Shown: positions 6,581-14,595 of the stretch, in pieces | How positions within the stretch are numbered: the first letter of the stretch is position 1 | Layout of the letters: every line of letters begins with the position of its first letter | DNA from: Intestinibacter sp. | GTDB taxonomy: Bacteria > Bacillota > Clostridia > Peptostreptococcales > Peptostreptococcaceae | Direction: 5' to 3' | Assembly: GCF_022780145.1 (NCBI RefSeq) | Contig: NZ_JALEXO010000059.1 | Span: forward strand, 1 to 28,633 | Length of the DNA: 28,633 bases | Program-made: the position numbers and the translations under genes | Notes under the pieces: generated by a model | Database searches by the model: none | What the model saw: only the letters and a program-made list of their open reading frames with translations | What the model was told of the DNA's origin: nothing

Positions 6581-7213
6581 ATGGTAGTTATGAAAGGCGA
6601 TACAAATATTGTAAATTTATGCGGAGAGCTTGAAGATAACTTAGAATTTAGCCATGAAATATTTGGGGAAAAATTTTATAATACAAAAATAAAAATAAAT
6701 AGATTGAGCGATTGTAGTGATATTTTACCTATGACGATATCAGAGCGATTGATACAGGAGTTGGACTTTGAAAATAATAAGCATGTAAATGTAATCGGCC
6801 AGTTGAGATCCTACAATAAAAATGTGGGCGAAAAAAACAAATTAATTTTAACTGTATTTGTAAGAGAGATAAAGCCAATAGATGAAGAAAATAAAGATCC
6901 TAACAGCATTTATCTAGATGGGTATATATGCAAGCGTCCTACATATAGAAAAACACCTTTAGGAAGAGAGATAACAGATTTATTAGTAGCTATAAATAGA
7001 CCTTACAATAAATCAGATTATATACCTTCTATAGTGTGGGGAAGAAACGCGAAATTTGCTAGAAATTTAAAGGTAGGAGATAGAATTCAAATGTGGGGGA
7101 GAATTCAAAGTAGACCTTATGAAAAGAAAATAGACGAGAATACTGTAGTAAAAAAAGTAGCATACGAAGTTTCTGTTTCTAAAATAAAAAAAGTCGAGGA
7201 GGATGAAAAATAA
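6581..7213 (+). CDS. Single-stranded-DNA-binding-like protein with two OB folds
   Basis: The 210-residue protein appears to have two tandem OB-type domains. The first (about 10-105) contains NVIGQLRSYNK and LILTVFVREIKP; the second (about 113-205) has IYLDGYICKRPTYRKTPLGREITDLLVAINRPY, SIVWGRNAKFARNLKVGDRIQMWGRIQSR, the pattern of bacterial SSB/PriB proteins. It lacks the acidic C-terminal tail tip (DDDIPF type) through which true SSB recruits partners. It is therefore probably not the main SSB; a role in replication, repair or recombination is inferred. CGGAGGG precedes the ATG by about 9 bases. It stands alone and is followed by a terminator. Confidence 0.75.
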   Translation: MVVMKGDTNIVNLCGELEDNLEFSHEIFGEKFYNTKIKINRLSDCSDILPMTISERLIQELDFENNKHVNVIGQLRSYNKNVGEKNKLILTVFVREIKPIDEENKDPNSIYLDGYICKRPTYRKTPLGREITDLLVAINRPYNKSDYIPSIVWGRNAKFARNLKVGDRIQMWGRIQSRPYEKKIDENTVVKKVAYEVSVSKIKKVEEDEK

Positions 7214-7334
7214 ATATTTGCGTATAAAAAATTAAATAAAAGATGTAAAATATAAATAAGAATTTTGCAATCTATAGAAACAATGTTTTACTATAAATTA
7301 TATAAATGCGATTTCTTGTGTATTTTAAAAATTT

Positions 7335-7365
7335 ATCCTCTAAAATATAATGGAGGATTTTTTAT
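7335..7365 (+). terminator. Terminator of the SSB-like gene
   Basis: ATCCTC (7335-7340) pairs with GAGGAT (7353-7358) across a 12-base AT loop, followed by a T-run from 7359. The stem is short, so strength may be moderate. The bases 7214-7334 before it are AT-rich with no other feature. Confidence 0.55.
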
Positions 7366-7388
7366 TTAATAAAATAAGGAGGGTTGTT

Positions 7389-7553
7389 ATGACTATTAAT
7401 TATACAATAGTAGCGGTTATAATGTTATTTGTAGTTCTTGTAAGCATTCAATTTACGCTAAATAAAATATTGATGCTATTAAAGGATATCAGAGAAATAC
7501 TTCTTAATAATAAGATAAAGGATGATTATAATGAAAGAACTAGAAAATATTAA
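7389..7553 (+). CDS. Small single-span membrane protein of unknown function
   Basis: A 54-residue protein with a hydrophobic segment at about residues 5-28 (TIVAVIMLFVVLVSIQF) followed by a charged cytoplasmic tail rich in Lys, Arg and Asp. AAGGAGGG precedes its ATG by 5 bases. A longer frame beginning at 7350 would start inside the upstream terminator and is not credible. Its last 23 bases overlap the start of the sigma-54 activator, which suggests translational coupling. I do not recognise a family. It could anchor or modulate the regulator, but only the position supports that. Confidence 0.6.
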   Translation: MTINYTIVAVIMLFVVLVSIQFTLNKILMLLKDIREILLNNKIKDDYNERTRKY

Positions 7554-9309
7554 GGATGATATACAGAACATAGCAGAGGCTATTTTATCTGTTTTAAATA
7601 TAGATGTAACAATAGTGGATGAGGATTTTATAAGAATTGCAGGTACAGGAAAATACATAGATAAAATTGGAGATAAGGTAAATGGATATTCAGCTTTTAA
7701 AAAATCTTTTACAGAACAGGTTGGGATTTTTATTGAAGATCCAAAGAACAGCGCTATTTGCAAGGTATGTGATCACGTAGAAATTTGCAAGGAATTTGCA
7801 GAGGTATGCTGTCCTATAGTTTTAGATGGTAAGTCTTATGGAGTTATAGGGCTTATAGCGTTTAGCCAAGAACAATCTAATGCCATAAAGGCTAATATAA
7901 ACGACTTGATGAATTTTTTGAAAAAAATGGCGGATTTGATTTCGAGCAAGCTAAAGGCGCAAATCAATACTGAAGAATTAGAGGTCGAAAAAAAGAAGCT
8001 AGAAATTTTGCTAGATAATATGGATAAGGCGGTAGTTTCTGTAGATATAAATGGTCATGTGGATAAATGCAACCATAAGTTTAAAGAGTTATTCAACTTA
8101 AGGGACGAAGATTTATTTGAAAAGAGTATATTTGATGCATTGAATTTTATAAAAAAAGTAAACGACAACAATTTCAATAAATATAAAATGGGAAGCTTCG
8201 TCTACAATAAAAGAAACAGAAATGTAAAAGGGATTTACAATATAAATAAAATAATGATAAAGGGAAAATTCAAGGGATATGTTATAGATTTCATAGAAAA
8301 GAAGGAGGCTATAAAGAACTACAACAAGATAAATAAAGATTATAAAATAACTTTAGATAATATAATTGGAAATAGCGAGTTAATAATTCAAACTAAAAGA
8401 AACGCCTTGATAGCATCTCATTCTACATCGACTATACTGATTACTGGAGAAAGTGGAACAGGTAAAGAATTATTTGCTAGATCTATACATAATCACAGTG
8501 ATAGGGTGGATCATCCTTTCGTAACTGTAAACTGTGCTGCTATTCCAGATAATTTACTGGAAAGTGAATTATTTGGATACGAAGAAGGAGCATTTACAGG
8601 TGCTAAGAAGGGCGGAAAATTAGGAAAGTTTGAATTGGCGGATAAGGGAACTATATTCCTAGATGAAATAGGAGATATGAGCCTACATCTACAAGCTAAG
8701 CTACTTAGAGTACTTCAAGAACGCGAGTTAGATAAAATAGGTGGAAAAAGCAATATATTTATAGATGTAAGAATTATTGCGGCAACAAATAAAAATTTGA
8801 GCGCTATGGTAAAAAACGGCTCATTTAGGGAAGATTTATACTATAGATTGAATGTTATTCCTATTAAATTACCTAGCCTTAGAGAGCGTAGAGAGGATAT
8901 ACCGTTATTAATTGATTATATGATAAAGGAATATTCGGACAAGCTTGGAAAAGAGATTTTAGGGATAGATGAAAATGCTAAACAGCTACTTATGAACTAC
9001 AACTGGCCAGGTAACATCAGAGAGCTTCAAAATGTAATTGAGTACAGCATAAATATGTCACAGTCTAAAATTCTCACACTTGATTCTATGCCAAAGACGC
9101 TTACCACTATAAATTATGTTGAAGATGTGAAAGACAATGAAGAAATAAGAACGCTAGAGGAATTAGAAATACGAGAAATAAAAAGAGCTTTAGATATGTA
9201 CAAAAATTATAAAAAGGATAAAGAATTAGTTGCAAATGCATTAGGAATATCTAGAGCAACATTATATAGAAAATTAGAAAAATACAAGGACAAGCTCGAT
9301 ATAAAATAA
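7531..9309 (+). CDS. cdsR: Sigma-54-dependent activator, probable CdsR-type cysteine regulator
   Basis: A 592-residue enhancer-binding protein. Residues 1-145 form a sensor domain with a cysteine cluster (C77, C80, C86, C93, C94; pattern CxxC-x5-C-x6-CC) ending in GVIGLIAFSQEQ. A PAS-like domain lies at about 155-260. The AAA+ domain (275-510) has Walker A GESGTGKE (306-313), the sigma-54 contact loop GAFTGA (353-358), Walker B GTIFLDEIGD and REDLYYRL. A Fis-type HTH is at about 545-583 (LVANALGISRATLYRKL). The start at 7531 is preferred to 7522 on ribosome-site spacing. The next gene is cysteine desulfidase behind a -24/-12 promoter, the same arrangement known for cdsR-cdsB in Clostridioides difficile. 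The cysteine cluster may sense thiols or hold a metal (inference). Confidence 0.85.
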   Translation: MKELENIKDDIQNIAEAILSVLNIDVTIVDEDFIRIAGTGKYIDKIGDKVNGYSAFKKSFTEQVGIFIEDPKNSAICKVCDHVEICKEFAEVCCPIVLDGKSYGVIGLIAFSQEQSNAIKANINDLMNFLKKMADLISSKLKAQINTEELEVEKKKLEILLDNMDKAVVSVDINGHVDKCNHKFKELFNLRDEDLFEKSIFDALNFIKKVNDNNFNKYKMGSFVYNKRNRNVKGIYNINKIMIKGKFKGYVIDFIEKKEAIKNYNKINKDYKITLDNIIGNSELIIQTKRNALIASHSTSTILITGESGTGKELFARSIHNHSDRVDHPFVTVNCAAIPDNLLESELFGYEEGAFTGAKKGGKLGKFELADKGTIFLDEIGDMSLHLQAKLLRVLQERELDKIGGKSNIFIDVRIIAATNKNLSAMVKNGSFREDLYYRLNVIPIKLPSLRERREDIPLLIDYMIKEYSDKLGKEILGIDENAKQLLMNYNWPGNIRELQNVIEYSINMSQSKILTLDSMPKTLTTINYVEDVKDNEEIRTLEELEIREIKRALDMYKNYKKDKELVANALGISRATLYRKLEKYKDKLDIK

Positions 9310-9323
9310 TTTCAATTTGATTT

Positions 9324-9370
9324 AAAATAATCTCAAAATGAGATAAAATCTCAATTTGAGATTATTTTTT
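9324..9370 (+). terminator. Terminator of cdsR, also two tandem palindromes (possible activator sites)
   Basis: A 14-bp stem pairs 9324-9337 (AAAATAATCTCAAA) with 9355-9368, followed by T. The same DNA consists of two 15-base palindromes, ATCTCA-AAA-TGAGAT at 9330-9344 and ATCTCA-ATT-TGAGAT at 9348-9362, with centres 18 bp apart. They lie about 135-165 bp before the sigma-54 promoter, a usual distance for enhancer sites. A further half-site ATCTCA occurs at 9449-9454. Terminator function is well supported; the activator-site function is inference. Confidence 0.7.
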
Positions 9371-9494
9371 TGTGAATTGAGAAAATACAAATACGTCTTA
9401 CTTCAAAAAAATAAATATAAAATGATAATCTAAAAAATATTTAAAGTAATCTCAAAAAATAGTTAATAAAAAATATTTTTTAGAATGTAAAAAA

Positions 9495-9511
9495 TTGGCA
9501 TGAAAAATGCT
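9495..9511 (+). promoter_or_regulatory. Sigma-54 (-24/-12) promoter of cdsB
   Basis: TTGGCATGAAAAATGCT matches the sigma-54 consensus TGGCAC-N5-TTGCA: GG at 9497-9498 and GC at 9509-9510 are separated by the required 10 bases. It lies directly downstream of a GAFTGA-type activator gene. Transcription should start near 9522, leaving a leader of about 60 bases before the start at 9582. Confidence 0.88.
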
Positions 9512-9581
9512 ATTAATATTATTTAAGAAAAGTTTTATTCAAATTAGGAGATTTATTTTAGTTGATTTAGGAGGTACGACG

Positions 9582-10898
9582 ATGAGAGATATAAGAAAAC
9601 AATTAATTGAAATGTTAAAGGCAGAAGTAAAACCTGCATTAGGATGTACAGAACCAGTAGCAGTAGCATTAGCTTGTGCTAAAGCTAAAGAATTATTAGA
9701 TGAAGAAATAGTAGAAAATAAAATTTTAGTAAGTCCAAGTATATATAAAAATGGAATGTGCGTAGGAATTCCAGGTACAGATAGATTAGGATTAAAAATA
9801 GCAGTTGCAATGGGATTTGTAGGCGGACATTCAGAAAATGGTTTAACAGTATTAGAAACACTAGATGACGAACAAGTAAGAGAATCAGAAGAATATGTAG
9901 ACACAAAGCCTATAAATATAATCCCAGCAGAAACTAAGGATAAAGTATTTATAGAAGTTGATTTAAAAGGAGAAAATAACACAGCAAAAGTAGTTATAAA
10001 AGAAAAACATGACAATTTCGTATATTTACAAAAGAACGAAGAAGTTTTACTAGATACAGGTGATTTCCATCAAGAAGATATCGTGCAAGAAGCTGATGCA
10101 CCAAGAAAAGAAACATTAATGGATACTACAGATATAAAAGAAATAGTAGCAAATGTTGAAAAAATGGATTTTGAAGACATCAAATTCTTACTAGATGGAA
10201 TAAAAATGAATATGGACATAGCTAATTATGGATTAAATAATAAAGCCGGAATTGGTGTTGGATTTGGTATAAAGAGAGCTAAAGAAGAAGGATATATGTC
10301 TAATGACTTAATAACAGAAGCTATGATGCTAACAGCTGCAGCTGCAGATGCTAGAATGGCTGGAGTAAAAATGCCTGTTATGAGTTCAAATGGTAGTGGT
10401 AATCACGGTATAACTGCTATACTTCCAATAGTTGCATATAACAATAAATACCCTCAAACTGATGAAAACCTAGCAAAAGCATTGGCAATATCTCACTTAG
10501 TAACTGGATATATAAAAAATTACACTGGTAGATTATCTGCAGTTTGTGGATGTGGTGTGGCTGCTTCTACAGGATCAGCTGCTGGTATATCTTGGCTTAT
10601 GGATAGAGATATTAACCACATAAAAGGTGCTATAGAAAATATGATTGCCAATTTAAGTGGTATGATTTGCGATGGTGCAAAAGCTGGTTGTGCATTAAAA
10701 TTATCTTCAGCAGCATCAGCATCAATTCAAAGTTCTATAATAGCAAAACAAGGCTTCCATGTACCACCTAAAAACGGTATAATCGGTGACAAAGTAGAAG
10801 AATCAATCAAGAATTTAGGTAAAGTAAGTGACCAAGGTATGCAAGTTACAGATCAAGTAATTATAGATGTAATGAATGAAATAAATAAAGTTAAATAG
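9582..10898 (+). CDS. cdsB: L-cysteine desulfidase (serine dehydratase alpha-like, CdsB/CyuA family)
   Basis: This 438-residue enzyme breaks L-cysteine down to pyruvate, ammonia and hydrogen sulfide, probably with a [4Fe-4S] cluster rather than PLP. Family landmarks are PALGCTEPVAVAL (C22), IPGTDRLG, SSNGSGNHGITA (269-280), VCGCGVAASTGSAAG (C322, C324) and MICDGAKAGCALK (C363, C370). Cys22, one of 322/324, and 363 are candidates for cluster ligands. The start at 9582 has AGGAGG 7 bases upstream; an earlier in-frame codon near 9507 lies inside the promoter and cannot be used. It is expected to respond to cysteine through the activator upstream. Substrate specificity rests on the family and the regulator context. 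Confidence 0.9.
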   Translation: MRDIRKQLIEMLKAEVKPALGCTEPVAVALACAKAKELLDEEIVENKILVSPSIYKNGMCVGIPGTDRLGLKIAVAMGFVGGHSENGLTVLETLDDEQVRESEEYVDTKPINIIPAETKDKVFIEVDLKGENNTAKVVIKEKHDNFVYLQKNEEVLLDTGDFHQEDIVQEADAPRKETLMDTTDIKEIVANVEKMDFEDIKFLLDGIKMNMDIANYGLNNKAGIGVGFGIKRAKEEGYMSNDLITEAMMLTAAAADARMAGVKMPVMSSNGSGNHGITAILPIVAYNNKYPQTDENLAKALAISHLVTGYIKNYTGRLSAVCGCGVAASTGSAAGISWLMDRDINHIKGAIENMIANLSGMICDGAKAGCALKLSSAASASIQSSIIAKQGFHVPPKNGIIGDKVEESIKNLGKVSDQGMQVTDQVIIDVMNEINKVK

Positions 10899-10940
10899 TT
10901 TATAAATTAGGCACAAGTTAATAGATATATATATTAAATG

Positions 10941-10992
10941 AAAAATAACTCTATTTTGATCTTATAGATGATTGGAATAGAGTTATTTTTTG
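10941..10992 (+). terminator. Terminator of cdsB
   Basis: AAAAATAACTCTATT (10941-10955) pairs perfectly with 10976-10990, which ends in a T-run. A 15-bp stem with a 20-base loop. Confidence 0.85.
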
Positions 10993-11008
10993 TATATAAA
11001 TAAAAAAA

Positions 11009-11037
11009 TGAAACTTTTTTCAAAAAATAATACACTA
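11009..11037 (+). promoter_or_regulatory. Candidate ECF-type autoregulated promoter
   Basis: TGAAAC at 11009-11014, followed by six T, is a classic ECF -35 element. A 17-base spacer leads to ACACTATA around 11032. It lies directly upstream of the ECF sigma gene, as expected for autoregulation. The -10 is poorly defined. Confidence 0.5.
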
Positions 11038-11057
11038 TATAACGAAAGGAGAAGAAA

Positions 11058-11606
11058 ATGAGCGCTCAGATATCACTAGAAAATTTTGAAGAAATATATA
11101 AAGCTACATACAATAGCACGCTAAAATACATAATATGTAAATGTTCAAATATAGAAGATGTCAACGATTTATTGCAAGACACATATGTAGAACTTTATAA
11201 AATTTTAAAAAGAAAAAAATACATATTATTAGAAAATCAATCGAATTTCGTTATAGGAATAGCTAAAAAGAAAATACAAAGACATTACGGTTTGCTATAT
11301 AGATTAAAAACATATTCTATATCGAAAAATTTAGGAGATGATGAATATGAATTAGATATATCATCTGATATTGATATAGAAGCTCGAGCGATAACTAAAT
11401 TAAATGCAGAAATGGTTTGGAGATATATCAAGAAAAAGGATATTAGAGTAGTTAGGGTATTTTATATGTATTATTACTTGGATTTGAAAATATCAGAAAT
11501 CGCAAAGGAGCTAGGTATGAGTGATTCTAATGTGAAAAACATATTATATAGAACTATAAAAGATATTAGGAAAAATGTTAAGATTGAAGGTGACAAGAAT
11601 GTCTAA
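11058..11606 (+). CDS. ECF-family RNA polymerase sigma factor
   Basis: A 182-residue sigma-70-like protein with only regions 2 and 4. Region 2 (about 8-80) includes FEEIYKATYNSTLKYI and IEDVNDLLQDTYVELYKIL, the core-binding and -10 recognition helices. Region 4 (about 125-178) has a helix-turn-helix, LKISEIAKELGMSDSNVKNILYRT, preceded by a YYL rather than the common GLS/LSY segment. GAAAGGAG precedes the ATG. The next gene overlaps by 8 bases and encodes a membrane protein that looks like its anti-sigma factor, so the pair should be an envelope-signalling switch. The signal and regulon are unknown. Confidence 0.87.
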   Translation: MSAQISLENFEEIYKATYNSTLKYIICKCSNIEDVNDLLQDTYVELYKILKRKKYILLENQSNFVIGIAKKKIQRHYGLLYRLKTYSISKNLGDDEYELDISSDIDIEARAITKLNAEMVWRYIKKKDIRVVRVFYMYYYLDLKISEIAKELGMSDSNVKNILYRTIKDIRKNVKIEGDKNV

Positions 11607-12300
11607 TGATCTAAAGAAACAGATAGAAAAGGAATTTGATAGAGAAAAAAATTACAATATTATTTTATCTAAAGTGGAAGATGTGGGTACAATAAGAAAG
11701 CTAAAAGTGAGATATATTGTAGCTTCAATTTGTGTCTTAGCAGTAGTATTGGCTTGTTTTGTGAAATTCAAAGATATAGGAGTAAACTACATAGCTAAAA
11801 ATAATAGAACTGTAGAACAAACTGAAAATGTTGATTTAAATATAAATAAAATAAAAGAAATGTCACAGGCTTGTTTAGATGCAGATATAAAAACTATAGA
11901 GATTAAAAATTTGCCAAAACGATTTAAGTTTATGGATAATCTTAAACTACCAAATGGATTTAAATTAGAAGAATGCTATAATATTTATACTAGAAGCGAC
12001 ATAAATTTTGATAAGTACGATGTACTGCATGATTATCTGTTTTATTATGAAAAGGATAATGGAGAAAAAAATATAAAATTTGCATTTTCAGAAATTGAAG
12101 AGCCACTAACAGATTATTATATAAATAATACTATGTGTAAAAAATCGAAAATTGAAGATATTGAGCTTGTGATATGTTACTTTAGTGGCACATATATTGT
12201 TACATTTAATAGTAATGGCGTAAATTTTGATATAGAGACAAGGAATATATCAGAGAGTGAATTGGTTGATTTGTTGGAATCGATAATAGTACAAAAATAG
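11599..12300 (+). CDS. Putative membrane anti-sigma factor with DUF4367-like outer domain
   Basis: A 233-residue protein: a charged cytoplasmic N-terminal segment (about 1-37), one membrane helix (about 38-55, IVASICVLAVVLACF), then an extracellular domain with NLPKRFKF, LPNGFKLEECYNIY, FYYEKDNGEKNIKFAFSE and a C-terminal FDIETRNISESELVDLLESI, resembling DUF4367 domains found on Clostridia anti-sigma proteins. The start at 11599 overlaps the sigma gene by 8 bases and has GAAGGTGA at a good distance; a frame from 11575 lies further inside the sigma gene without a ribosome site. The role is inferred from pairing and topology; the cytoplasmic part is short and has no obvious zinc motif. Confidence 0.68.
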   Translation: MSNDLKKQIEKEFDREKNYNIILSKVEDVGTIRKLKVRYIVASICVLAVVLACFVKFKDIGVNYIAKNNRTVEQTENVDLNINKIKEMSQACLDADIKTIEIKNLPKRFKFMDNLKLPNGFKLEECYNIYTRSDINFDKYDVLHDYLFYYEKDNGEKNIKFAFSEIEEPLTDYYINNTMCKKSKIEDIELVICYFSGTYIVTFNSNGVNFDIETRNISESELVDLLESIIVQK

Positions 12301-12315
12301 TTGTTAATAAAAATG

Positions 12316-12359
12316 AAAATAGGCCTTATATAAGATTATTTATATAGGGTCTATTTTTG
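12316..12359 (+). terminator. Terminator of the ECF sigma operon
   Basis: An 18-bp stem pairs 12316-12333 with 12340-12357, including two G-U pairs, with a 6-base loop and T-run. The following 200 bases to hpt are AT-rich; a small hairpin at 12469-12495 and a possible TTGTAG-N18-TATAAA promoter near 12500-12530 are all that can be seen. Confidence 0.75.
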
Positions 12360-12556
12360 TATAGAATAATATAGAAAGAAATTTTTTATTATTTAAATTA
12401 ATGTGTTTTAAATGAATAAAAAAATAAAAAATGGTGAAGCTAAATAATGTATCTATTTTGTAATATATAGGAAATTATGCAATACATAATATTTCTTGTA
12501 GACAGAATTTATTAATCATTATAAAATAAATATATTAAAATTATGGAGGAATAGAA

Positions 12557-13099
12557 ATGGATATAGAAAAGAAAGTCTGGGAAGTATTATGTTCTGAACA
12601 AGATATAAATAAAAGAATAAAAGAATTAGGAGCTCAAATTACTGCTGATTACAAAGATAAAAACTTAATGGTAATATCTTTATTAAGAGGTAGCTTTATA
12701 TTCTGTGCAGATTTAGTTAGGGCAATCGATTTACACACAAGAATTGAATTTATGACTACTCAAAGCTATGGAAATGAGCTTTCTACTAGTGGAAATGTAG
12801 AGGTTATATCAGATATCAAAGGCAGCTTAGAAGGTTACGATGTATTAGTTGTAGACGATATAACTGATTCAGCATTGACTATGTCTCATGTTTTGAAGCA
12901 TTTAAAGACTAAAAATCCTAAAAGTATAAAATCATGTGTTTTACTTGATAAACCAAGTAGAAGAAAGGTAGAATTAGTACCAAATTATTGTGGATTTACT
13001 ATAGAAGATAAATTTGTTGCAGGATATGGATTAAACTACGGAGATCATTATAGAAATATTCCATATGTATTTGCGGTGACTGATGAGGACAGAAAATAA
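12557..13099 (+). CDS. hpt: Hypoxanthine phosphoribosyltransferase
   Basis: Hpt salvages hypoxanthine (and guanine) with PRPP to make IMP/GMP in the cytoplasm. The 180-residue length is typical. The PRPP-binding loop is VVDDITDSALT at 98-108, with Asp for the more usual Glu at the first acidic position. SLLRGSFIFCADLVRAI (41-57) and the flexible-loop segment MTTQSYGNELSTSG are family features, as are the KPSRRKVE and PNYCGFTIEDKFVAGYGLNY segments near the C-terminus. TGGAGGAAT precedes the ATG. It stands as a single gene; no terminator is clear before the T-box that follows. Confidence 0.94.
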   Translation: MDIEKKVWEVLCSEQDINKRIKELGAQITADYKDKNLMVISLLRGSFIFCADLVRAIDLHTRIEFMTTQSYGNELSTSGNVEVISDIKGSLEGYDVLVVDDITDSALTMSHVLKHLKTKNPKSIKSCVLLDKPSRRKVELVPNYCGFTIEDKFVAGYGLNYGDHYRNIPYVFAVTDEDRK

Positions 13100-13135
13100 T
13101 TGACTTTTTTTTACAAAGATAATAATATAAGAATA

Positions 13136-13348
13136 TAGAAACTAAAAATCAATATTGATTCTGTGAAGAGGAAAAGTAGTTAAATTTAGGCTCAACAAAG
13201 AGAGTCGAGGATGGTGAAATCTCGGCAAGAGAGGGTTTAATGAATGGGCCTTGGAGAATTGTTTTTTGAGAGGTCAAATTTTTTGAATTTGGCAATTTAG
13301 GTGGCAACGCGGCAATCCCGTCCTATATGTGTAGGAGGGGATTTTTTA
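13136..13348 (+). promoter_or_regulatory. Tryptophan T-box riboswitch upstream of trpS
   Basis: The leader has the T-box landmarks: an AGTA element at 13175-13178, GGTGAAA at 13213-13219, the specifier region GAA-TGG-GCCTTGGAG with the Trp codon TGG at 13245-13247, the T-box sequence AGGTGGCAACGCGG at 13299-13312 and a terminator pairing 13314-13325 with 13332-13343 plus a T-run. Uncharged tRNA-Trp should bind the TGG and the T-box and prevent termination, raising TrpS when charged tRNA-Trp is low. Confidence 0.95.
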
Positions 13349-13381
13349 ATTGGAAAATTTATCGATAAGGAGATTAAGAAT

Positions 13382-14404
13382 ATGAAAAAAACAATATTAA
13401 CAGGTGACAGACCTACTGGTAAGCTACATTTAGGACATTATACAGGTTCTTTAAAAAACAGAGTAGCTCTACAAAATCAAGACAAATACAATATGTTTAT
13501 AATGATAGCAGATCAACAAGCATTGACTGACAATGCTAAAAATCCTAAAAAAATAGTAGATAGTTTACTAGAAGTAACTATGGACTATATATCTGTAGGA
13601 TTAGATCCAACTAAGACAAATTTATTTATACAATCTCAAATACCAGAATTAGCAGAACTTACAGTATACTACTTAAACCTAGTAACAGTTGCAAGATTAC
13701 ATAGAAATCCAACTGTAAAATCTGAAATTCAACAAAAAGGATTTGGTGAAAGTATACCAGCAGGCTTCTTCGTATACCCAGTCAGCCAAGTTGCTGATAT
13801 AACTGCCTTCAAGGCTGATTTAGTTCCAGTTGGAAACGACCAAAAACCAATGATAGAGCAAGCTAGAGAAGTAGTAAGAAGCTTCAACAATATTTACGGT
13901 GAAGTTTTAGTTGAACCAGAAGGAATGTATCCAGAAGGAATCGAAGGAAGACTTCCAGGACTTGACGGAAAAGCTAAGATGAGTAAATCTCTAGGAAATG
14001 CTATATACCTAAGTGACGAAGCTGATGTAGTACAAAAGAAAGTAATGAGCATGTTCACAGACCCTAACCACATCAGAGTTGAAGATCCAGGATGTGTTGA
14101 AAATAATGCTGTATTCACTTATTTAGATGCTTTCTGCAAGGATAAAGATACTCTAGAAGAAATGAAGGCTCACTACAGACGTGGAGGTCTTGGCGATGTT
14201 AAGGTTAAGAGATATTTAAATGATATATTACAAGCTGAATTAGAACCAATTAGAGCTAGAAGAAAAGAATTAGAAAAGAATAAAGATTATTTATATGAAG
14301 TTCTTAGAAAAGGTAGCGACAATGCTAGAGCAGTAGCAGCTCAAACTTTAAGTGAAGTTAGAGATGCTATGGGAATTGAGTATTTTAAAGGAATGAAATT
14401 TTAA
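13382..14404 (+). CDS. trpS: Tryptophan--tRNA ligase
   Basis: TrpS charges tRNA-Trp with tryptophan using ATP. The 340-residue class I synthetase has the ATP-binding GDRPTGKLHLGHYTGS (HIGH-like, residues 8-23) and the KMSKS loop in GKAKMSKSLGNAI. Length fits the bacterial family, and FADL-like dimer segments and GNDQKPMIEQAREVV for the Trp pocket are present. The start at 13382 has AAGGAG 13 bases upstream; an in-frame extension to 13301 would run through the T-box terminator and is rejected. The TGG specifier in the T-box agrees with the assignment. Confidence 0.96.
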   Translation: MKKTILTGDRPTGKLHLGHYTGSLKNRVALQNQDKYNMFIMIADQQALTDNAKNPKKIVDSLLEVTMDYISVGLDPTKTNLFIQSQIPELAELTVYYLNLVTVARLHRNPTVKSEIQQKGFGESIPAGFFVYPVSQVADITAFKADLVPVGNDQKPMIEQAREVVRSFNNIYGEVLVEPEGMYPEGIEGRLPGLDGKAKMSKSLGNAIYLSDEADVVQKKVMSMFTDPNHIRVEDPGCVENNAVFTYLDAFCKDKDTLEEMKAHYRRGGLGDVKVKRYLNDILQAELEPIRARRKELEKNKDYLYEVLRKGSDNARAVAAQTLSEVRDAMGIEYFKGMKF

Positions 14405-14423
14405 TATAATAAAATAGAGTAAG

Positions 14424-14465
14424 AAAAAGGTATAATTGATTATTTCGACAATTATATCTTTTTTT
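14424..14465 (+). terminator. Terminator of trpS
   Basis: AAAAAGGTATAATTG (14424-14438) pairs with 14449-14463 with one G-U, closed by a 10-base loop and followed by more T. The stretch 14466-14595 is AT-rich with a small TTGAG/CTCAA hairpin near 14540-14556. Confidence 0.8.
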
Positions 14466-14595
14466 ATTAGTATTTTTGAAAATCTAATGTATAATTAAGT
14501 ATAGAGGGATTAAATATAAAACAATATCAGGGGATAATTTTTGAGTGAAAGCTCAATAAATTTATATATTATTAATCAAAAATGGGGGTATAAGT

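Noticed and set aside
7350..7388. N-terminal extension of the small membrane protein from an ATG at 7350
   Set aside because: It starts inside the terminator stem and has no ribosome site; the ATG at 7389 has AAGGAGGG.
9507..9581. Earlier start for cdsB near 9507
   Set aside because: The codon is inside the sigma-54 promoter, upstream of the expected transcription start.
9539..10015. Minus-strand 158-codon frame inside cdsB
   Set aside because: It is the antisense shadow of conserved CdsB sequence and crosses the promoter and ribosome-site region of cdsB.
12461..12500. Possible third copy of the 112-bp repeat (shares TAGGAAATTAT)
   Set aside because: Only about 11 bases match and the rest of the element is absent; the small hairpin here is different.
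13301..13381. N-terminal extension of TrpS from 13301
   Set aside because: The sequence is the T-box and its terminator; ATG 13382 has a ribosome site and gives the normal N-terminus.
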